This document shows, one piece after another, positions 1 to 6,029 of a DNA stretch of 6,912 nt (the first letter of the stretch is position 1; every line of letters starts with the position of its first letter). The notes below the pieces were generated by a model. The model was not told where the DNA came from. It saw only the letters and a list, made by a program, of their open reading frames with translations, and did no database searches. Both the position numbers and the translations under genes were made by a program. Source of the stretch: JBLHKE01 sp047619485. Its GTDB lineage: Bacteria; Verrucomicrobiota; Verrucomicrobiia; Verrucomicrobiales; DEV007. The stretch lies in contig JBLHKE010000417.1 in NCBI GenBank assembly GCA_047619485.1, positions 1 through 6,912 of the forward strand. The letters are read 5' to 3'.

Positions 1-464
1 CGCAATCCGTATTCGTAAGCCGTCTCGAGGTCAGCAAGCGTGCGGATCGAATCGGATCCCTCGAGGCTGAGCACGTACCCGATCGGGGTCGCGCTTGGAT
101 CTGTGGCCCAAGCCGCGAGCTGCTCGTCCAAATCTGCGGCGCTGCGGATCGAGCGCATCTCTCCGGCGTCTTCCATCGCGCGATACCATGCAAGTTGCCC
201 CTGCGTCATCGCCCAAGCCTGTGCGGGCGACGCCCAGGAAGCGACCGGACCGGGCGGATGCATGCAACCGCCGATCTGCGTCGCCACACACAACCCAATT
301 CCCGCCCTGCGCATTTCTTCAAAGCAAACAGTGCCGCACCCGCGCCCTTTCAGGTCGACCATCCCCTGTTCACGCTCACGAATTTCCGCTAGCGGCCGCT
401 GCAGGTCGCGATTGTATTCGAGCGCGTTGAGACTCAGGTCGAGGTGGGCGTCGAAGATCATCAT
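1..464 (-). CDS. Membrane dipeptidase, peptidase family M19 (partial, N-terminal part)
   Basis: Reads leftward from ATG at 464 and runs off the window edge after 154 codons, with no stop seen. Family M19 (renal dipeptidase type) enzymes are zinc hydrolases with a TIM-barrel fold that cleave dipeptides. Visible hallmarks are FDAHLDL near the N terminus, giving the His7-x-Asp9 metal pair, and GYVLSLEG near residues 129-136, where Glu135 fits the glutamate that bridges the two zinc ions. The residues that follow (SIRTLADLETAYEYGLR) match the helix leading to the next strand in this family. The later His ligands lie outside the window. No signal peptide is seen, so a cytoplasmic location is likely. 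A second ATG at 461 is an equally possible start; neither has a Shine-Dalgarno motif. The family call is firm; the substrate is unknown and need not be a dipeptide. Confidence 0.88.
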   Translation of the reverse strand, partial: MMIFDAHLDLSLNALEYNRDLQRPLAEIREREQGMVDLKGRGCGTVCFEEMRRAGIGLCVATQIGGCMHPPGPVASWASPAQAWAMTQGQLAWYRAMEDAGEMRSIRSAADLDEQLAAWATDPSATPIGYVLSLEGSDSIRTLADLETAYEYGL

Positions 465-626
465 AATGGTAGGGTTAGCGGTAATTTGAGCGATGCCATC
501 ACGATCTCACAAGGCAAATCGTCACATCCTCCGTAAAAATCGACGCGAGTTTCACCCCGCGGTCAAACCAACAGATGCTGCTTGTATGCCAGCGGACGGC
601 AGCGCATCATCGTCACCCTGATCGCA
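465..626. promoter_or_regulatory. Divergent intergenic region, presumed to hold two promoters
   Basis: These 162 bp separate the start codons of the leftward dipeptidase and the rightward cytochrome protein, so promoters for both should lie here. I see no convincing -35/-10 pair on either strand and no Shine-Dalgarno motif before either start. A small inverted repeat is visible, ACGAT at 501-505 and ATCGT at 518-522, flanked by GATG (492-495) and CATC (525-528). It could be an operator or chance. The region assignment follows from gene orientation only. Confidence 0.4.
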
Positions 627-3533
627 ATGAAAACACACATCTTCACAACAATCCTCCTCCTTTCCGCCCTAACCGCCACCGCCGCGCCGAAGAAATTTGC
701 CAGCAAGGTCATTGCGAAAGAAACACCTGGCCACCAGGTAGCGGTCGAGATCGACATCACGGGTGCCACGCAGCTGTTCCTCGAAGTTACCGATGGCGGC
801 GACGGCTCGGGATACGACTGGGCCGATTGGATCGAACCGCGCCTGATCACTGCGGATGGAAAGGAGAAGCGCCTCACCGAACTGGAGCCGGCGGACATAG
901 ACAGTCGTGCGAGGGTTGGAAAAAACCAGGCCGACGGTCCACTCAAGGTGAACGGAAAAGAATACGCCGACGGCATCGGCACGCACTCGCCGTCGATGAT
1001 CAGCTACAACCTGCCAGCGGGTTACACCATCTTCCGCGCTATCGGCGGTCTCGACGCGGGAGGAATCGATCAACCCGGCGGCAAGCCGAGCGTCCAGTTC
1101 CGCGCCTACACGGATCCTAAAGCACACTTCGTCGAGAAGTTGCAGATCAAACTCCCGGCGGGATTTGAGGCCGAGAAACTTTACGACGTCAATCTCGCCA
1201 CCGAGGGATCATGGGTCGCGCTGTGTGCCGACGGCAAAGGCCGACTGATCGCGTCGGATCGTCAAGGCTCGCTCTACCGGATCGTGGTTCCTCCCATCGG
1301 ACAAGATGACGCCAAGGCAAAAGTCGAAAAGTTGCCAGTCGAAGTGGGCAAAGCCAACGGCTTGCTCGAAGCATTCGGCAGCCTCTACGTCGTCGGGATC
1401 GGTAAGGGGAAATCCGGCCTGTTCCGCCTGACGGACACGAACGACGATGACCACTACGACAAAGTCGAACACCTCATGTCGCTCGCGGTCGGCAGCGACC
1501 ACCACGCCCACGCCGTCATCCTCAGCCCGGATAAGACGCGTCTTGTCATCCTCTGTGGCAACAGCACCGACATGCCGGACGAGATCGCCGCGCGCCACAT
1601 CCAATCGCAGAAAGAAGACCACCTGCTGCCGCGCAGCACCTACTACGGCCACAACACCGGTCGCATGGCGCCCGGCGGTTTCGTCGTTTCTTGCAAACCA
1701 GACGGCAGCGATCGCCACATCCTCTGCGCGGGCTTCCGCAATCCGTATGACATCGCATACAACAGCCACGGCGACTTGTTCACCTTCGACGCCGACATGG
1801 AATACGACGTCGGCGCTCCGTGGTACCGACCGACGCGCGTCAACCACTGCGTCAGCGGCGGCGAGTTCGGCTGGCGCTTCGGAGCAGGTAAATGGCCTGA
1901 CTACTATCCAGATTCGACCGGCTCGGTCTGCGACATCGGTCGCGGCAGCCCGACTGGCGTCGCCTTCGGCTACGGCGCGAAGTTTCCGTTGAAATACCAG
2001 CGTGCGCTCTACGTGCTCGATTGGACCTACGGGAAAATCTACGCCGTCCACATGACGGAGAATGGATCCAGCTACACTGGCGAGTTCGAGGAGTTCGTCG
2101 CTGGCCGCGCGCTGCCGGTTTCGGACATCGTCATTCACCCGAGCGACGGTGCGATGTATTTCATCGCTGGCGGCCGCCGCAGCAAGAGCTCGCTGGTGCG
2201 CGTCACCTACACCGGCGATGAACCGACCGGAGCTGCGAAAATCCCACCTCCGGATAACCAGCCGCGCAAACTTCGCCACGAGCTGGAGTCACTGCATGCA
2301 AAGTCGGATCCCAGCACTGTCGCCAAAGCGTGGCCACAACTCTCACACGGCGACCGTGCGGTGCGATTCGCAGCCAGAACTGCAATCGAGCACCAGGTTG
2401 CCAATGGCTGGGCTGCACGTGCGAAGGGAGAGTCCAACCCGGTCGCTGCCATCGAGGCCGCGATCGCCCTCGCACGCACTGGCGACAAGAATGACCAGAC
2501 CGCCCTGCAGACAAACCTGGCGAGAATCGATTTCTCCAAGCTGGCGAAGGAACAGCAGCTCGACCTGCTGCGCGCCTACGGGTTGATCTTCATCCGCCTC
2601 GGTGCACCCGACGACGCCTTCAAGAGCAAGCTCGCAGCCCAATTGTCACCCCACTACCCAGCGAACGACACCGAGCTCGACCGCGAGCTTTGCCAGATGC
2701 TCCTCTACCTAAACGCCCCGGGAGCAGTCGCGAAATCCGTGAAGAAATTGCTCACCGCTAACACCCAGGCCGACCAGATGTTCTACTCGTATCACCTGCG
2801 CACCATCAAAGACGGCTGGAGCGAAGCCGACCTGCGCGCCTACTTCGGTTGGATCCAATCTGCCAAGGCCAACAGCGGCGACTACACCGGCGGCAGCCAC
2901 TTCAATAATTTCCTCTCGATGGTGCGCAAAGAAGGCACCGCCCGCCTCACCGAGCTACAGAAGGCCACCTTAAAAGAACAGCTCGCAGCCAAACCAAAGG
3001 ACACAACACCCGCCGCGCCACCGAGAAAGCACGTAAGCAACTGGACCGTCGCCGATCTGAAACCAAAACTCAGTCGCGTCGAGACCGGCCGTTCATTTAT
3101 CCGCGGCAAAACACTCCACCAACAGCTGTGCGCCACCTGCCACCTATTCAAAGGCAAAGGCGGCGCGCTCGGACCTGACCTCACCTCGGTCGGAAACAAA
3201 TACGACTACACCGCGATTCTCACCGAGATCATCGAACCCTCGAAAGTCATCTCCGATCAGCACGCAGCGGTCATCTTGAAGCTCAAAGACGGCAGCGCAA
3301 TCTTCGGGCGCGAGGTCGGCGGCGACGACGACACGCTCAACATGGCGACCAACCCGCTCGAGCCGGACGAGGTCACAGTCGTCAAGAAAGCCGACATCGC
3401 CGAGCGCAACGTCTCGCCAATTTCGCTGATGCCACCAACCTTGCTCAACACGATGACCGAGGAGGAAATCCTCGACCTCATCATGTACCTCGCATCCGGC
3501 GGCAACGTCGGCCACACCGCCTTCCAGCAATAG
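627..3533 (+). CDS. Secreted NPCBM / PVC-type beta-propeller / heme-binding cytochrome c protein
   Basis: A 968-residue protein of a family expanded in Planctomycetes and Verrucomicrobia. Residues 1-20 form a signal peptide (MKTHIFTTILLLSALTATAA), so it acts in the periplasm or at the cell surface. Residues about 24-163 resemble an NPCBM (putative carbohydrate-binding) domain, with ADGIGTHSPSMISYNLPAG. Residues about 167-530 are a propeller related to glucose/sorbosone dehydrogenases, with the family signatures AGFRNPYDIAYN, WYRPTRVNHCVSGGEFGWR and YVLDWTYGKIYAVH. Residues about 535-810 are mostly helical and HEAT-like. Residues about 822-968 match the TIGR02603 heme-binding domain: Cys835-Ala-Thr-Cys838-His839 binds heme c, and Met935 in SLMPP is the likely axial ligand. 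A plausible role is sugar oxidation with electrons passed to the heme; the substrate is unknown. I chose ATG 627 because it places the signal peptide at the N terminus; an in-frame TTG at 582 would add 15 unsupported residues. No Shine-Dalgarno motif is seen. Confidence 0.92.
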   Translation: MKTHIFTTILLLSALTATAAPKKFASKVIAKETPGHQVAVEIDITGATQLFLEVTDGGDGSGYDWADWIEPRLITADGKEKRLTELEPADIDSRARVGKNQADGPLKVNGKEYADGIGTHSPSMISYNLPAGYTIFRAIGGLDAGGIDQPGGKPSVQFRAYTDPKAHFVEKLQIKLPAGFEAEKLYDVNLATEGSWVALCADGKGRLIASDRQGSLYRIVVPPIGQDDAKAKVEKLPVEVGKANGLLEAFGSLYVVGIGKGKSGLFRLTDTNDDDHYDKVEHLMSLAVGSDHHAHAVILSPDKTRLVILCGNSTDMPDEIAARHIQSQKEDHLLPRSTYYGHNTGRMAPGGFVVSCKPDGSDRHILCAGFRNPYDIAYNSHGDLFTFDADMEYDVGAPWYRPTRVNHCVSGGEFGWRFGAGKWPDYYPDSTGSVCDIGRGSPTGVAFGYGAKFPLKYQRALYVLDWTYGKIYAVHMTENGSSYTGEFEEFVAGRALPVSDIVIHPSDGAMYFIAGGRRSKSSLVRVTYTGDEPTGAAKIPPPDNQPRKLRHELESLHAKSDPSTVAKAWPQLSHGDRAVRFAARTAIEHQVANGWAARAKGESNPVAAIEAAIALARTGDKNDQTALQTNLARIDFSKLAKEQQLDLLRAYGLIFIRLGAPDDAFKSKLAAQLSPHYPANDTELDRELCQMLLYLNAPGAVAKSVKKLLTANTQADQMFYSYHLRTIKDGWSEADLRAYFGWIQSAKANSGDYTGGSHFNNFLSMVRKEGTARLTELQKATLKEQLAAKPKDTTPAAPPRKHVSNWTVADLKPKLSRVETGRSFIRGKTLHQQLCATCHLFKGKGGALGPDLTSVGNKYDYTAILTEIIEPSKVISDQHAAVILKLKDGSAIFGREVGGDDDTLNMATNPLEPDEVTVVKKADIAERNVSPISLMPPTLLNTMTEEEILDLIMYLASGGNVGHTAFQQ

Positions 3534-3545
3534 AGGAGCGCTGTC

Positions 3546-3561
3546 ACCACTTATCGGTGGT
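3546..3561. terminator. Weak hairpin in the convergent gap, possible terminator
   Basis: ACCAC (3546-3550) can pair with GTGGT (3557-3561) across a six-base loop. It lies in the 28-bp gap between the stop codons of the rightward cytochrome protein and the leftward sulfatase, where a terminator serving both strands would be expected. The stem has only five pairs and no T-tract follows on either strand, so it is not a classic intrinsic terminator and may be chance. Confidence 0.25.
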
Positions 3562-5475
3562 TCAATGCGAACTGATGATTTCGAAGATTTTGATATTTCG
3601 AAAGTGCACCCAGCCAGAATGTCCCTCCGCGCCGTAGGTCTGTAGAGCAATGACGCCGGACTTCACCAATTCTGGCTTTGGATCGGGATCGGTGTAATCG
3701 ACGATCTTCTCGCCGTTGAGCCAAGTCTCGATGTGCGCGCCGACGGCCCTGATGCGCAGTTGGTTCCACTCGAGCGGCCTGCGGATTTTGTCATGCTCGT
3801 CGCCCTTGTCGAGCCAGTCTTGGAGAAACAAGCCGGTGTATTCCTTGGCGGCGCCACGGCCGATGTTCACCTGGTAGCCCTGACGGCCACGCGCTTTTGA
3901 ATCGTGCCGCAGGTAGACGCCGCTGTTGTATTTCCCGTGCTCGTCGATTTTAAAATCGAGCTCGAGATCAAAATCTTTAAAATGCTGTTTGCTCATGATC
4001 AGGCCACTACGTTTTGGCTCACCGTCCTGCCCACCAACCATGACGCCCTCTTCGACCCGCCATTCTGCGCTGCCGACCGTCGTCCAGTTGTCGAGCGACT
4101 TGCCGTCGAACAACCTGATTCCGCCGAGATCGTGCACCTTTTTCAATTTCGCCTTGGTCGTCGACTTGCGCGTCTCTGCGCCGACTCCGGCGAGGAAGGC
4201 GTCGAGCTTGCTCTCCAGTTGTTTGCTTATGTCGGGGAGTTTCTCTGACAGGTCTTTGCGCTCGCCCCGGTCTTTGGAGAGGTTGAACAGTTCGACTTTT
4301 TCTGGCAGTCCGGTTTTAACAAGTTTGAAGTCGCCCTCGCGGATAGCGGACTGGGCCTTGCGAGCGACGGCTTGATGGAAGATGAGGAACGGCAGTCGAC
4401 GTTTGACCTCACCAGCGCCCCCCGATTCTAACAACGGACGCAAGCTGCCGCCGTCGAGGGTCTCGGGCAGCGACATTTCGTAGCCGGCGAGATCGGCGAT
4501 AGTCGGCAGAATGTCGAGGCCGGTGACTGGCACGCGGCTGAGTGCGCCGGCTTTGATCCCGGGTCCAGCAACGATGAACGGGACGCGAATTCCGCCCTCA
4601 TACATACTTCCCTTGCCGTCGCGCAACGGGTGATTGAGCGGTAGCTCGGACGGCGGAGCCTTCGGCAGGCGAGTACGTCCGCCGTTGTCTGACATGAAGA
4701 AGATATACGTTTTGTCGATATTTTTTGCGTGATCGATGAGGTCACCTATGGCTCGGTCGACATCCTCAGTCATCGCTGCGAACTCTGGCATCGTGTGCTT
4801 TTTTCCGGACTCGCGCCCTCCGACCTTTGCTAGCGAATCCTGCGAATAGAAGATGTCGAGGTGCACGGCGTAGTGTGAGACCTGCACGAAGAACGGGCGT
4901 TGCTCCTTGTTGCAGGCGTCGATGAATTGTTTTGCCCGCCCGGTGATCGATCTCATCAACTTTGGATCTGCACTGGCTGCGGGACCGCCGGATCCCTTGC
5001 CGCCGCCAGTGCTGTTGCCGGTTTTTCCATCGCTGAGGTCGTAGCCCATTTCTTCTGGTGAGACACCATCGAAGCGATGATCCCATTTGCCAAAGTGCGC
5101 GCTGCGGTAGCGCGGGTCGGCGGCTTTCAACATCCGCGGTATGCTCAACTGCTTGCGGAAATTGGCGGGCCAGGATTTCTGATTTTTCTGATAGATGTGT
5201 CGCGCCGGCGTCTGTCCGATGAGCAGGCTGCGCCGGGTCGGGCAGCAAAAAGGCGCAGGGGAATATCCATCGGTGAAGCGCATTCCCATCTGCGCGAAGC
5301 GCTCAATCTGCGGTGTGTGATAAAAGTCACTCCGCGACTGCACGTCTTCCGGGTCGATCTGTAGAGAAGTTCCGACCCAACTCTGATCGTCGGTGAGGAT
5401 GACGATGAAATTTGGCTTGGCTGCAGCGTTAGCAAGCGTCGCGAGGTAGAAAAATGTGGCAAATATGGATTTCAT
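3562..5475 (-). CDS. Secreted sulfatase fused to a C-terminal DUF1080 (3-keto-disaccharide hydrolase-type) domain
   Basis: A 637-residue protein. Residues 1-18 form a signal peptide (MKSIFATFFYLATLANAA). Residues about 20-430 are a formylglycine-dependent sulfatase, which hydrolyses sulfate esters: Asp29-Asp30-Gln are calcium ligands, Cys77-Cys-Pro-Thr-Arg81 is the C-x-P-x-R motif whose first Cys is oxidised to formylglycine, and Asp263-Asn264 in MSDNGG complete the metal site. Lys130, His201 and Lys288 (in GKGSMYEGGIRVPF) are likely sulfate-binding residues. The usual GKWH is GKWDH here. Residues about 452-633 match DUF1080 / PF06439, a jelly-roll domain now linked to 3-keto-glycoside hydrolysis (FDGKSLDNW, NSGVYLRHD, WLNGEKIVDY, GVIALQTYG). 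The substrate is probably a sulfated glycan, but this is not determinable here. ATG 5475 was chosen for its compact signal peptide. An in-frame ATG at 5520 would add 15 residues and has a GGAG nine bases upstream, so it remains possible. Maturation would need an FGly-generating enzyme or anaerobic equivalent encoded elsewhere. Confidence 0.92.
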   Translation of the reverse strand: MKSIFATFFYLATLANAAAKPNFIVILTDDQSWVGTSLQIDPEDVQSRSDFYHTPQIERFAQMGMRFTDGYSPAPFCCPTRRSLLIGQTPARHIYQKNQKSWPANFRKQLSIPRMLKAADPRYRSAHFGKWDHRFDGVSPEEMGYDLSDGKTGNSTGGGKGSGGPAASADPKLMRSITGRAKQFIDACNKEQRPFFVQVSHYAVHLDIFYSQDSLAKVGGRESGKKHTMPEFAAMTEDVDRAIGDLIDHAKNIDKTYIFFMSDNGGRTRLPKAPPSELPLNHPLRDGKGSMYEGGIRVPFIVAGPGIKAGALSRVPVTGLDILPTIADLAGYEMSLPETLDGGSLRPLLESGGAGEVKRRLPFLIFHQAVARKAQSAIREGDFKLVKTGLPEKVELFNLSKDRGERKDLSEKLPDISKQLESKLDAFLAGVGAETRKSTTKAKLKKVHDLGGIRLFDGKSLDNWTTVGSAEWRVEEGVMVGGQDGEPKRSGLIMSKQHFKDFDLELDFKIDEHGKYNSGVYLRHDSKARGRQGYQVNIGRGAAKEYTGLFLQDWLDKGDEHDKIRRPLEWNQLRIRAVGAHIETWLNGEKIVDYTDPDPKPELVKSGVIALQTYGAEGHSGWVHFRNIKIFEIISSH

Positions 5476-6029
5476 CCGGAGGGAGTCTAGCAGGATCAAA
5501 CCGATGTTGCCAAAAATCATTAAGGGCAGCTCCGGAAACCTGCTGTGGAAATGGGGCGCAGAGAAAATTCCCGCTGGCGAGGCGATAAACGCGAGGCTAT
5601 CTGGTGATAGTAGGCGCTTTAGCAACGAAGACAGCGGGGATTTTATCAAGCTCCAGCCCGCATGAGGTTTTCGGAGGTGCCCTGAAGAGATTCGCCCTTC
5701 TACGGGAGTGCTACTGTGACAGTTTGTCCTGCCAACCATCCACTCTGATTCCCTGCTTTGCCTTCGTGTTTGCAGCGACGGCCGGAGGTCTCGTCTTCGC
5801 GGATGATCCTGCGATCGCGTCGCATTGGGCGTGGCAACCGCTCACAGTTTCAGTGCTTCCCGATTCGACACCGAGGAAGGTATCAAAAAACACCGCGAGG
5901 CGGATGCTCGGGTAGCAGTTCATCCGATCGTTCTAACGGTTCGCCGCTGTAACGGAAAATATTTTGATGGTTAGTTATGCCGATTTCTGGGAGCGTCGCC
6001 ACAACCAATAAGAAATCGAATCCCAAGTT
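5476..6029. other. 554-bp intergenic region between divergent sulfatase and SGNH hydrolase genes
   Basis: This gap must contain the promoters of the leftward sulfatase and the rightward SGNH hydrolase. I see no tRNA, no repeat array, no insertion-sequence end and no strong sigma-70-like promoter. AT-rich sequence at 5956-5965 forms a perfect 10-bp palindrome (AAAATATTTT) about 65 bp before the SGNH start and could lie in its promoter region. A short DUF1549-like reading frame at 5724-5915 is listed separately. The gap is long compared with the 162-bp and 28-bp gaps elsewhere in the window, which suits either long regulatory sequence or a decayed gene. Confidence 0.5.
5724..5915 (+). pseudogene. 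Possible remnant of the N terminus of a DUF1549 (PSCyt2) protein
   Basis: The frame encodes up to 63 residues from a TTG at 5724 (the open frame extends further upstream) to a TAG at 5913-5915. It contains a signal-peptide-like stretch (STLIPCFAFVFAATAGGLVFA) followed by DDPAIASHWAWQPL at about residues 27-40. A secretion signal closely followed by HWA(F/W/Y)QP is how DUF1549/DUF1553 proteins of PVC bacteria commonly begin. The expected continuation (a W/R-N-P-I-D-x-F-I type segment opening DUF1549) is absent; the frame changes character after residue 50 and stops. I could not recover the continuation in the other two plus frames before the SGNH gene. A GGGAG at 5704-5708 is too far from the TTG to be a good ribosome site. 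It may instead be a small secreted protein or a chance frame. Confidence 0.3.

Noticed and set aside
40..489. A 149-codon plus-strand open frame near the left edge
   Set aside because: The opposite strand encodes a clear M19 dipeptidase with its metal-binding residues; the plus frame is Ser/Arg-rich and matches nothing I recognise.
582..626. TTG start at 582 for the cytochrome protein
   Set aside because: It would put 15 unsupported residues before a typical Met-Lys signal peptide that begins at ATG 627.
1209..2279. A 356-codon open frame on the minus strand inside the cytochrome protein gene
   Set aside because: It lies fully antisense to the well-supported propeller domain, its translation is rich in Val, Ala, Arg and Asp with no recognisable motif, and long antisense frames are expected in GC-rich coding sequence.
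5476..5739. The 88-codon in-frame extension upstream of the sulfatase start
   Set aside because: The extension has no family similarity and would bury the signal peptide inside the protein. Only the last 15 codons, from ATG 5520, remain a reasonable alternative.
5758..5952. A 64-codon plus-strand frame in the intergenic region
   Set aside because: Its translation is Ser/Arg-rich low-complexity sequence with no motif; the overlapping frame at 5724-5915 has the better signal.
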